DNA of 63,276 bases, from positions 1 through 63,276 of the forward strand of contig JAQMWT010000606.1 in the NCBI GenBank assembly GCA_029834535.1, read 5' to 3'. The position numbers were made by a program, and so were the translations under genes. The stretch comes from Chrysophaeum taylorii (Eukaryota; Sar; Pelagophyceae; Pelagomonadales; Pelagomonadaceae). The notes under the pieces were generated by a model that saw only the letters and a list, made by a program, of their open reading frames with translations, ran no database searches and had not been told where the DNA came from. Positions 1 through 9,214 of the stretch are shown piece by piece (the first letter of the stretch is position 1; every line of letters starts with the position of its first letter).

Positions 1-482
1 TCTGGCCCTGGCTCTTGGTGATCGTTTTGGCGTCGGCGGGCCTTACGGGATACAGGTTGGAGGAGCCTCGGTGACAACGACACGATCGATCATGTATCTG
101 GTACCGTTGCAGTGGCCGTGCGACGGGTCGAGGTTGCGAAGACATTAGCTCGCGATCAAAGTCAGCATGCCGTTGGTTGTCAGGGAGTTGAAAACTCTAC
201 TGTAAAGAGCGAGGCGTCGTCTTCCGACCCAGCCTAGTCAGCCGAAAAGAACTCCGACGCCTCGTCTCCGGGAAAAAAAGGCCGCGGTCATGCGCGCGTT
301 GTCAGCATCGACAACATCGTTTCGACGGGGCGTGAGAATGGCGCGCTGAAAGAGCCGCCGCGGGTCGTGGAAATAGTCTGCGAGGTCGCCGTAGACGGCT
401 TGGAGGATCACTTTCTGGCTCTCGCGCCTACCTGATGCTTACTCTCGCGCCTACATGATCCTTACCCTAAATCGAGGGACAA

Positions 483-513
<31 letters not shown>

Positions 514-538
514 AACATCTGTCGATTAGTAGTTAGGA
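1..538 (-). mobile_element. Helitron-like element, truncated by window edge
   Basis: Minus-oriented copy of the dispersed element seen whole at 26540-27631. Its 5' terminus (TCCTAACTACTAATCGACAG in element sense) is at 538, followed by a CAGA/CAAA simple repeat (about 474-516). Further in is a decayed PIF1/Helitron helicase C-terminal region whose reading frame is broken. The helicase motif around KSQGQT lies at the very left edge of the window. The element continues beyond base 1. No intact ORF is present. Confidence 0.7.
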
Positions 539-1366
539 CTGGTAATATTAATAATAATAAGTGAGGCCGCCCGCCTCTCTTGCGTCCGTGCGCCTCCTCC
601 CCCCGAGTGCAAGGGACGGGACATGCGCTCTTCATTTTTCGCGGCTCTCACCATATGTTTCTCCCTCTCTGCGATTCCGCCTCTCCCTCCATCTGCTTTG
701 CCTTTTCGGCTTCCTTCATCCTCCGCCGGCGGGCCTGCGGTCCTTTCTTATGTGTTGTTTCTGTTGTTCCCCAGAGCTCGATCGACAGCCGAGCTCAGGC
801 ATGATGAGAGTCGCTAACGACCAAAAAACCCGATCTAGAAAGAAAGAAAGAAAGAAAGAAAAAAAGAAAGAAAGAAACCGAGCCAAATCTCATCACCAAT
901 TGGAAGGATGAGGGTTTGCGTGGTTCAAGCAGGATCGTCGGCTGACGTGACGACGAGGACGTTAGGTTTCTTGGTCAATCCTCAAACTGTTTGTCTAGTT
1001 TATTATTACAGTTCGGAACTAGTCGTATTATTATTATAACAGTGCGAACAGACGGCTGTTGAAGATTGTAGGTGACGTCGCTGACTGACCCTATTGTTCA
1101 AGTTCTCATCCAACAGACACAACATTCTATGTATCTAGGGCACGAATTTCATCTCATGGTCAGTGACGCACGCGGACATCAAAGGTGCCGTTCACTTACT
1201 CCCCGTTGTTGAAGGTTGAACAGGGACGTACTTGTGGGCAGCGCTACAGAATAGTGACGCCAGGAAAGCCTAGTCTTTGCCCGACCCCACAAGAGCCAAA
1301 TTCTCAGCACTTCTCTCAGCACGACTGCTGGGACATGTGGGGACGCGCGGGGTGATCACGAGTGCC
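539..1366. other. Intergenic region upstream of bZIP gene
   Basis: No supported gene. It holds an imperfect (AAAG)n tract at about 837-877, short TAATAATAA runs and low-complexity pyrimidine-rich DNA. Small ORFs here are in composition-biased sequence and show no domain. It presumably contains the promoter and 5' UTR of the gene starting at 1367, but no motif decides this. Confidence 0.5.
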
Positions 1367-3079
1367 ATGGACGACATGGTGGGAATCGGGACATACTACG
1401 ACGACGACGACGACGACGACGACGAGGTCCTCTCGCTCAGCAGCGAGCTGTCCCTCTGCTCCATCGAGAGAGAGGGGGATGAGCATTGTGAGGGCCGCCA
1501 GAGCGCTCCCCATGGACCCGAACAACAACAACAACAACAACAAGAACAAAAAGCCGACGGCGGCAAGCGTCGCCGCATCGAATGCTCGAGGCTGTGCGAC
1601 TCGGCGTGCGGCACCTCGTCTCTCGTGTCGAAGCTCGACGTCGACCGGAACTGCGCTTGTTTGAACTTCTTCGAGGCACCAACGCAGGACGCCGCCGACT
1701 TCGCTGCCGCGCTCGGCGTTGTGACCAAGAAGAACAAAACCAAAAAGAAGACAAAGGCGGGACCGCCGCCGTTACGTCCGCCGCCCGCACCCAAGGGCGT
1801 CGCGCGCCTCCTGCCGGGACCCTCGGAAACGCAGCGCGCGCCTTCGCCGTCGCCCGCGCCCGCGCCGTCCCCCGAATCGCTCCGCAACTGGCTCGACGAC
1901 GCGCTGAGCCCCGGCGCCGAAGCCGTCCAAAGAAAACGAGGTCGCAAGCCACTTCCCATGTCTCCCACGGAGCGCGCCGAACTCGTCAAGAAGCGTAACC
2001 GCGAACACGCCCAGTCGACGCGACGACGACAGCGCATGTACGTCGAGTACCTCAAATCGCAGGTGGCGGCCGCGGGCGAAGCCGACGAACGCGGCCCGCT
2101 TTGCAAGGCAGTTGCTCTTAAGTTTCTCCAGTGTCGATGTGCCCGCGACGGCGTCGACCGCGCCGAGTGGCGCGACGTCGTCGCCGACGCGTGCGTCGTC
2201 ACCGCGCCGCTCGAGCCCTTTCGCGATTGCCGCGGTACTGTCGCCAACAACAGGCACAGCGTCCACGGAGTCGAGGCCGTCATCGACGACTCGAGGGCGT
2301 TTAACGACTTCGTCGACAAGCTAGCCGCTCGCCTCGGAGCCACTCGCGACAACCTCGCCCTCGTCTACCGCGTCAAACCGTCGGAGATCATGCTCTACGG
2401 CGACAAGCTCATGTGCCACTGGACGCTCGCGACGCTCGGCTTGCAGCCCGCGGGCTTGCCAGAGGAGATCGTGGTTGAAGGCATGATGAAAGCAACCTTC
2501 AACCGCTTCGGTCGCCTCTTGAACGTCGAACTCATCTACGACGTTGCCGCGCTCACGCAAGCGCTCAACCAGTGCGGCCTCCTCGACGACGCCTCGCCTC
2601 GCGCCGTCTTTAAGCTCGAAGAGGGGCCGGAGGACCAGCAGCAGTGTCCGCCGCCGCCGCCGCCTCCACCCTCGGATCCCGCGCCGCCGCGGCATCACCA
2701 CCAACAACAACAACAACAACGAGATGATAACAACGCGGTGTGCGTGCCGCAGCCGCCGCTCGTCGTCGACCGGGGCGGCTTGGTCGTCGCGCGCCCGATG
2801 GGCCCACCCCCCCAGCCCGCGCCAGGTGGCGCCTTTGCACCCCCGGCGCTCGGCCACCTGCAGCCGCCTTTTTCTGCGCCTCTCCCGCCGCGCTCGCCGC
2901 CCGGCATTCAATGGATGAATATGTTCCTCCCGATGGGCGTCGTCGCGGGCCACGTGCAACCCGTCGTCGTGCCCATGCCGCCCCCCCACGGCACCTCTGT
3001 TGTCCCCGTCCCCCTTCAACACCCCCACCTCCCCGCACGACCCCAGCTGCAGCCTCCCCGCGCCTGGAGCTGTCGCTGA
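1367..3079 (+). CDS. bZIP-like transcription factor with SnoaL/NTF2-like C-terminal region
   Basis: Likely nuclear DNA-binding regulator of 570 aa. The start is the first in-frame ATG (1367); the frame is open upstream only from a TTG. Visible in order are an acidic Asp run, a polyGln run, an AT-hook-like KRGRKP (about residues 190-195), and a bZIP basic region (about 207-228) with the N-x7-R signature in NREHAQSTR. Only a short, poor leucine zipper follows. Residues about 270-402 resemble the SnoaL/NTF2-like region of stramenopile bZIP proteins, with EGMMKATFN then GRLLNVELIYDV. The C-terminus is Pro/Gln/His-rich and probably disordered. The truncated zipper suggests that dimerisation uses the C-terminal fold (inference). 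Intronless. Confidence 0.72.
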   Translation: MDDMVGIGTYYDDDDDDDDEVLSLSSELSLCSIEREGDEHCEGRQSAPHGPEQQQQQQQEQKADGGKRRRIECSRLCDSACGTSSLVSKLDVDRNCACLNFFEAPTQDAADFAAALGVVTKKNKTKKKTKAGPPPLRPPPAPKGVARLLPGPSETQRAPSPSPAPAPSPESLRNWLDDALSPGAEAVQRKRGRKPLPMSPTERAELVKKRNREHAQSTRRRQRMYVEYLKSQVAAAGEADERGPLCKAVALKFLQCRCARDGVDRAEWRDVVADACVVTAPLEPFRDCRGTVANNRHSVHGVEAVIDDSRAFNDFVDKLAARLGATRDNLALVYRVKPSEIMLYGDKLMCHWTLATLGLQPAGLPEEIVVEGMMKATFNRFGRLLNVELIYDVAALTQALNQCGLLDDASPRAVFKLEEGPEDQQQCPPPPPPPPSDPAPPRHHHQQQQQQRDDNNAVCVPQPPLVVDRGGLVVARPMGPPPQPAPGGAFAPPALGHLQPPFSAPLPPRSPPGIQWMNMFLPMGVVAGHVQPVVVPMPPPHGTSVVPVPLQHPHLPARPQLQPPRAWSCR

Positions 3080-4490
3080 CCAATCACGCTCCGACGAATC
3101 CGCGTCGCTCGCTGTCCTTACGTCCTTATTTCGCGCGGCTTGGAGTGGCGCTGGACGGGGTCTTCAGCCCCCTGGTGCCCTCCCTCCTTGACGTCGCTTG
3201 CTTCTCTTCTCTCCTATTGCTGCCCGACATGTCGTTGATCACCCCGAAGAAAAACCACTCGAACGGAGACCATCCTGCTGCAGACTCGGACCACTCGGTC
3301 CTGGATTTATTATCCAAGTGATGTGTTTTCAATTCAAGCCTGTGCGCCGTTGCCCCTGGCAACAACCACGATGTGACTGACTACGCATGCCCCCTCGACG
3401 ACGTTGGCGCGACATCATCTCGTGCCACGTCTCGAGCGCCGCCACCACCACCACCACCACCTCCATGGGAATGAAATGTGCCAAATTTGTGTCGTGTCAT
3501 GTAAAAACATAAAATGTCTCTGAGCCTGCTGTGAATTGTTGCTAATTACCATAAGCTGAGCCTGTGAATTGTTGCTAATTACCATAAGCAACAACATCGA
3601 AACGTTTGATGTCTGACGCCGTTCAGGCATGCAGACGTCAGAGCCGCGTTTCGGGCGATGCAGGGAATCCGTAATCTGCGTCATTGTAGGGGGAGTTGTA
3701 GTTCAAGTAGGTACTTCCCATTCCCAATAATATTGTGTTTTTACATACATTCATTCCTGTGGGCAAATTTTGGTTTCGTTTTTCTAGGCAAATAAAGAGA
3801 GAACCCTTGCTGGAGTTGAACTGACATTTCATGTTCTTCCGCCGCGAGAAAGAACATTCTACAAAAAGGCGAAGAAGTGTTGTAAGCCAGGGAGGGTTTT
3901 TTCATTTCAAATGGGTAAAATATCATCCATCCTATTTTCTATTCAGAGGTTTGAGATTTCAATTCCCGTTGGACATTGCGCAACGGTACTTGGAATAACG
4001 GGCCATCAACGGATACGAGTCGACACAGTTGAAGTGGGCTCGAGCCAACGGCTTTCTCTTGAAGCAACGAACGATCGATCGATCGATCTCGGGCGCGGCA
4101 GGGGCGGCACAATCTGGTCATCGCGAAGTTTTTTCTCTTTTAATAAATGGGCGCTATCTGGACACGAACGGCTGTCCAACCGGGCAAAAGAGGACGCTCG
4201 CCTCGGGGGACAGACGGACAGACGGGCAGACAGACAGACACCCTTGTTGGAATGTACGTCCAGAACCGGCTGCAAGCCCCTTATTGCTTCAATCTAGCCT
4301 AGCAAAGGGCAACACTTACGTCGCTGTTTTGGAGTCGAGTCGAGCATGATAGTTCTAGGCGGTCGGACGGAGGGAGGTAATAAATATCAATTGATTGGGG
4401 CGACGGCAGGGCTAGGGGTGTCATAAGAGCGAGAGCGCAGGTGTAGTATCTAGGTGTGTAGCGTGCATGCACCCATTCCCCCCTCTACGT
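3080..4490. other. Intergenic region, no supported gene
   Basis: About 1.4 kb between the convergent bZIP and acyl-CoA dehydrogenase genes. It contains a CCA-rich trinucleotide run (about 3440-3463), a small tandem duplication at 3522-3589, a GATC run (about 4073-4088) and a GACA/GACG simple repeat (about 4205-4241). Both flanking genes end into this region, so it should hold both 3' UTRs. Confidence 0.5.
3522..3589. repeat. Two-copy tandem duplication
   Basis: A unit containing GAATTGTTGCTAATTACC occurs at 3522-3557 and 3558-3589. The second copy lacks a few bases (GAGCCTGCTGTG against GAGCCTGTG). Looks like a recent slippage or duplication event. Confidence 0.85.
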
Positions 4491-5696
4491 CTACGCAGGG
4501 GTGGGGCTGGTCGTAGCTTGGTATTCCTTCAGAAGATTGGTGGCGATGACGAGATGCATGATCTCCGAGGTACCCTCGTAAATTTCAGTGATTCGGGCGT
4601 CCCTGTAGTAGCGCTCCGCGGGCAAGTCGGTGACGAAGCCCATGCCCCCCAATATCTGCATGGCAGCGTGCGCGGTTTTTGTCGCGGCCTCCGAGGCGCA
4701 GAGCTTGGCCATGGCGGCACTTTTCGAAAACGGCATCCCGGCATCCTTTTCAGCAGCCGCGCGCCACGTCAAGAGACGGGCCCCCTCGATGGACGTAGCC
4801 ATCTCCGACAACTTGAGCTGGATCGCGTAGAGCGACGATATGGGCTTTCCGAACGCGTCTCGGTTGGACGAGTAGTTGGCGGCGAGTTCGAGCGCGGCCC
4901 GCGCTATGCCCAATCCCTGGGCGGCGATGCCGATGCGGCCCGAGTCGAGAATCCGCATCGCGATCTTAAAGCCGTCGCCCTCTTTGCCGAGCAAATACTC
5001 GCGCGGAACGCGCACGCCGTCGAGTATCAACGAGGCGGTCGTCGAGGCGCGAATCCCGAGCTTGTCTTCGGGCTTGCCGAAGGAAAAGCCGGGGGCGTCG
5101 GTGGGAACCACAAAGGCCGAGATGCCCTTGTGTTTCTTCGATTTGTCTGTCGTGGCGAACACGACGGCGGCATCAGCGACGCCTCCGTTGGTCGTCCACG
5201 CTTTCGTGCCCGAAAGAACCCACTCGCCCTCTTCGTAGACCGCCGTCGCCGCCGCCGCCGCCGCGTCCGAGCCGTTCCCGGGCTCGGAGAGCCCGAACGC
5301 CCCTACCCTCTCCCCGCTCGCGTACGGCCTCAGAAATTCTTCGAGCAATTCTTCCGAATTTAAGTATTTTTCGATCGCGTCGCAGTATAGGGAATTGTGC
5401 ACGCTCATTATTGCCCCCGTCGACGCGCAGCCCCTCGAAATCTCCTCGACGGCCGCTGCGTAGCTCACGGTGTCCAGTCCCGCCCCTCCGCGACCTTCGC
5501 TCACTTGGCACCCCATCATACCAATCCCCCCGAGCTCGCGAACCACATCCCTGGGAAACGCGTGCGCCGCGTCGAGGGCCGCGGCAACGGGAAAGAGCTT
5601 ATCCTCGGCGAACTGCCGCGCGACCTCCCGCACGCACCGCTGGCTCTCGCTCAGGCTGAACATCGACCGCGCTCCAATAAGACTCCTGCGGCCCAT
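4491..5696 (-). CDS. Short-chain acyl-CoA dehydrogenase, probably mitochondrial
   Basis: FAD flavoprotein of 401 aa that would oxidise short acyl-CoA to trans-2-enoyl-CoA and pass electrons to ETF in beta-oxidation. Length and order match the ACAD family: helical N-domain (about 12-125), beta middle domain with GAFGLSEPGNGSD near 132-144, and the typical KLGIRAS segment. The C-terminal helical domain contains QILGGMGF and the ITEIYEGTSEI signature. By family knowledge the Glu of the IYEGT segment is the catalytic base of SCAD-type enzymes. The short basic N-terminus MGRRSLIGARSMF could be a mitochondrial presequence. Intronless, converging on the bZIP gene. Branched-chain acyl-CoA dehydrogenase is the main alternative. 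Confidence 0.9.
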   Translation of the reverse strand: MGRRSLIGARSMFSLSESQRCVREVARQFAEDKLFPVAAALDAAHAFPRDVVRELGGIGMMGCQVSEGRGGAGLDTVSYAAAVEEISRGCASTGAIMSVHNSLYCDAIEKYLNSEELLEEFLRPYASGERVGAFGLSEPGNGSDAAAAAATAVYEEGEWVLSGTKAWTTNGGVADAAVVFATTDKSKKHKGISAFVVPTDAPGFSFGKPEDKLGIRASTTASLILDGVRVPREYLLGKEGDGFKIAMRILDSGRIGIAAQGLGIARAALELAANYSSNRDAFGKPISSLYAIQLKLSEMATSIEGARLLTWRAAAEKDAGMPFSKSAAMAKLCASEAATKTAHAAMQILGGMGFVTDLPAERYYRDARITEIYEGTSEIMHLVIATNLLKEYQATTSPTPA

Positions 5697-5944
5697 CGCT
5701 TTTGAGCCGCAGAGCTTCTAATTGTATAGGGCCGCGCGCCTTTGGTTGAAAAAAAAAATAAAAAAGTTAGAATAGAAGGGGGCAGTGCCTATACCCTGCC
5801 GCGAAGGGGTAATCAATTTTGAAGGCGTCGTTTACTAACTAATAATAACAATAATAAAGGTCGAGTAAACTTTTCCTAACGACGCTGCAAGTGCGCAAGT
5901 AACTCCCGAATAGTCTAGAACTTATTACTAACTCGTTGGTGCTG

Positions 5945-7228
5945 ATGTGGCGCATTCACGGGGTAGACTACGACCTCCGCGGGTTGAGCCGCGTCCACCC
6001 CGGCGGCTCGGTTGCGATCGATCTGGTCCAGGGCATGGACGCGACCGACTTGTTCGAGCAATTTCACGTTCGCAACGAAAAGCATCGCGCACTGCTATCC
6101 AAGTACAGCGTGACGCAACGCGCGGCGGCGCCCGTGTCGGCATTTCACGACGACGTCAAGGCGATGGTCAGAGAGCACTTTGGGACCACCTCGCACAAGG
6201 CCTCGCCCGCGCACCGGTGGCAAATGGTGGTCCTTTGCCTCGCGTACGCCTCGTGTTGGGTCGGGTGGTGGCGGGGCTCGATCTTTGTCGGCGGCTTCTG
6301 TCTCCCCGTCGTGGCATGGCTCGTGATGACCAACGCCTCGCACGACGCCTCCCATTTTGCCTTCTCCACCACGCCATTGCTCAACGAGGCGTGGCTCCTC
6401 GCCGCGTCTCCGTTGCTCTACTCGTGCGCGAGCTGGTACGTCCAGCACTGCGTCTCCCATCACCTCCACACTAACGATCCCGACAACGACGCCGACCTTC
6501 AGCACCACCCCTTCGCCAAGTGGCACGCCAAGGTCGACCGCCGGACCACGCCCGCGAAAAACCTCGCGTGGCACGCGACGGCCTACCTCGTCGCGACGCT
6601 CAACATGTCGCTCGTCCATCCCTGGAAGTTCGTCGTGGTACCCCTCGCCAAAACCATCCTGCTTGGTCACCCCCCCTTTGATGACCAAACCACCAAACAC
6701 CACGAAGCCGCCTTTTTTCGCGCGGCCGACCTCGTCCACCGCTCCGGCTTCTTCGCCAAACGTCCGCACCGCCTCGTCTTCGCCCTCGCGGCCTGGGTGG
6801 CCTCGCTCCTCTTCCTCGTCACCCCCCACCTCCGCTTCGACCTCCCAAGAGCCCTCGCGCTCTCCCTCCTGCCCTACGCCCTCACCTCCCTCGTCTTCAT
6901 GCTCGTCACTCAGATTTCGCACGTCCAGCTGGCCTGCCAGCGACCCAATAAATCTCACGACTTTTTCCAGCGCCAAGCGGCGACCAGCCTCGACTATGCG
7001 ACGCAATCCCACCTTTGGCGCGTCTTGACGGGCGGCCTCAACCTCCAGTCCATCCACCACGTCCTCCCCGGCGTATCGTCCTGCCACTACACGGACCTCT
7101 ACCCAAAGTTCTACAAAATTTGCCAGGATCACGGCTGCGCACCCGCGATCAAGCCAAACATCCTCGCCGCCCTCAAGTCCCACCTTTCCCACGTTGCCGA
7201 CCTCGGCGGCGGTTGTGCCGCCGAATAG
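5945..7228 (+). CDS. Cytochrome b5-fused front-end fatty-acid desaturase
   Basis: Membrane di-iron desaturase of 427 aa, probably in the ER, introducing double bonds into polyunsaturated acyl chains. The start is the first ATG (5945). The N-terminal cytochrome b5 fold has the haem motif HPGG at 18-21 and a second His at 41. Three histidine boxes follow: HDASH (133-137), HCVSHH (168-173) and QSIHH (368-372). Gln in place of the first His of box 3 is the hallmark of front-end (delta-4, -5, -6 or -8) desaturases. Hydrophobic pairs lie around 95-130 and 275-325. The b5 domain is compact and starts almost at the initiator, shorter than usual. Regioselectivity cannot be read from sequence. A sphingolipid desaturase is the main alternative. 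Confidence 0.88.
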   Translation: MWRIHGVDYDLRGLSRVHPGGSVAIDLVQGMDATDLFEQFHVRNEKHRALLSKYSVTQRAAAPVSAFHDDVKAMVREHFGTTSHKASPAHRWQMVVLCLAYASCWVGWWRGSIFVGGFCLPVVAWLVMTNASHDASHFAFSTTPLLNEAWLLAASPLLYSCASWYVQHCVSHHLHTNDPDNDADLQHHPFAKWHAKVDRRTTPAKNLAWHATAYLVATLNMSLVHPWKFVVVPLAKTILLGHPPFDDQTTKHHEAAFFRAADLVHRSGFFAKRPHRLVFALAAWVASLLFLVTPHLRFDLPRALALSLLPYALTSLVFMLVTQISHVQLACQRPNKSHDFFQRQAATSLDYATQSHLWRVLTGGLNLQSIHHVLPGVSSCHYTDLYPKFYKICQDHGCAPAIKPNILAALKSHLSHVADLGGGCAAE

Positions 7229-7374
7229 ACCGAATAGAATGAGGCCTTACTAATAATAAGGCGGTTGTTCTCTACGGGCTCCAAATCATCCAACTTCCAG
7301 GAGGGTTTGCTATGTTTTTTTTTACTTGCTGAAACTTTGATTTTCGAGCCGGCAGTTTCGACCCCAAGCGAGGC

Positions 7375-7477
7375 TGTTACGAATGGAATGAGGCGTTAAC
7401 TAGTGATAAGAGAAACACGTGTGGTACTATGGATACTGGATACGCGGTGCAGGGGTAAGTGTCATAGCTTCCTCACA
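7375..7477 (-). repeat. 3' LTR of Copia element 1
   Basis: 103-bp TG...CA repeat (plus strand TGTTACGAATGG to CTTCCTCACA). It differs from the partner at 12034-12129 by several substitutions and a small insertion (TGGTACTATGG against ATGG), so the insertion is not recent. It is very short for an LTR. Confidence 0.85.
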
Positions 7478-7554
7478 CACAGGTGCTGGAAAAGAAAGAA
7501 AAAGGAAAAAGGGGTAAGTGAGGTCCTCACAGAGGAGAAGCTTGAAGGAAGACG

Positions 7555-9214
7555 TCAGGAAAGGCATTGTGGCAGAAAGAGACAACAGAGATCAGGGCGA
7601 AGATCACGAAGTGAAGTAAAGAGCACGAAGCCGGAGGAAGGAAGGAAGGAAGGAGCTTCCGTACTGCGGGTGAAAATATCGCTAAGGGTGTCAAGACGAG
7701 TAATGTGTTGGAGATTAATGATGTGGTTGCGATGATATTCGGCGGTGCTGTAAAAGCAAATGTCGAGGTGGCGGGTGCGCCGTGTGAGACATTGGAGAGG
7801 GACTTGGGTGACGGTGGTGCTATTATCGACATACATTGGGACGGTGTGACGAGGGAGATCAAAGTCATCAAAAAGTTTGAGAAGCCAAGAGAGCTCAGCA
7901 GTAGCGGCGTAAAGAGCGAGCAATTCAGCTTCAAGAGAAGAGCGAGCAAGTAAGTACTGCGAGCAGGAGCAGTAGGCTATCATAGAGCCAGCAAGGAGAA
8001 AACAAAAACCAGTTGTAGAGTGGCGGTCATCAGGGTCGTCGGCCCAGCTGGAGTCGGAATAACCAGAGAGACGAAGGGTAGAATCGCGACCAAGAATAAG
8101 GGCAAGATCGTGAGAGCCATTGAGATAACGCAGAGTGGGAGATAAAGCGTGCCAAGCGTGCCAGTGGGGTTTATTTACCAGGATTGTGGGAAAAACGCGC
8201 ACACTGATTGACGGACCAAGTGATATCAGGGCGAGTCATGATGGAGATGAAGAGGACACAGCCAACAATACGGCGAAAAGGGATGCGTGCCATGAAAATG
8301 TGATCTGGAGAACCAGGAGTAGGACAATCAGCCGCAGAAAGATGAAGACCTTTGGGAGCGGGAGTGAGTTCTGGTTTACTGTTGATGAAGCGATGTTCGG
8401 TAAGGATTTCACGGATAGCATGGGATTGGTCAAGAGTGAGGGTTCTCCGAGGGAGATCACGCGTAATGCGAAGACCAACGTAAGAGGTGAGATCAAGTTC
8501 ATTGACGTCAGTGAAAGCGCGGAAACGGAGGAAAAAGGCTTAGTAATGGCCAATGCAATGACGAGGGTGCGCCACAAGAAGATCATCAACGACCAGAACG
8601 AGACGTAGAAGGACGGTAGAATTGAGCACGAGCTTGTAATGGCAAGTGTCACCAGATCAGCGGACGAAGCCACAGTCATTGACGAGAAAGCGTGCCAAAT
8701 AAAGCCACCAATTACGACAAGCTTGTTTGCAACCATACCAAGAGCGACGGAGCGTGTAAATGATTTTGAAACCATCGGTGGGTTGGCGAGGAGCATAACC
8801 TTCGTGTGGCCAGACATAGATGTCTTCGTCAATGAGAGCTTGGATAAAAGCGGAGTTGACATCCAACTTATGCAAATCCCAGTCGTGAACAGCAACGCCA
8901 GACAGGGGCTTGTATGAAAGCAGAGATGACATCTACAGGACGGTACGTGTCGTGGTAAGCAATGCCGTGAACCTGCGTGTAACCGCGGACAACGAGGCGA
9001 GCCTTGTACGATTTGAAGCGGCCAGAGTCATACTTCTTGCGGAGGATCCACGTGAGGGTACAAATGTTGCCAGAAACATCATCATCATCGAAAAAAGGCG
9101 AATAACATCCCAGCAACCAAGCTGACCAAGAGAGCTGTATTCTTTAGCGATGGCTTGCAACCAGCCAGGACTCTTCGGAAGCAGAGTAATAAACGTGTGC
9201 ATGGGGATCAACAA
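7555..9214 (-). pseudogene. Copia pol remnant: reverse transcriptase and RNase H
   Basis: The RNase H part (7555-8202) shows the Copia pattern: GYSDSSWADDPDDRHSTTGF, SSLEAELLAL, a DN-containing segment, and TRHLDI then LSDIFTRS. The reverse transcriptase part (about 8240-9214) shows KARLVVRGYTQVHGIAYHDT, the LDVNSAFIQA segment, IDEDIYVWPHEGY and SWYGCKQACRNW. The segments lie in different frames with stops between, so no functional polyprotein can be made. Amino-acid patterns match the corresponding part of element 2. Confidence 0.88.

Noticed and set aside
561..911. 116-codon ORF before the bZIP gene
   Set aside because: Pyrimidine- and AAAG-repeat-derived sequence without domain; overlapping frames are equally open.
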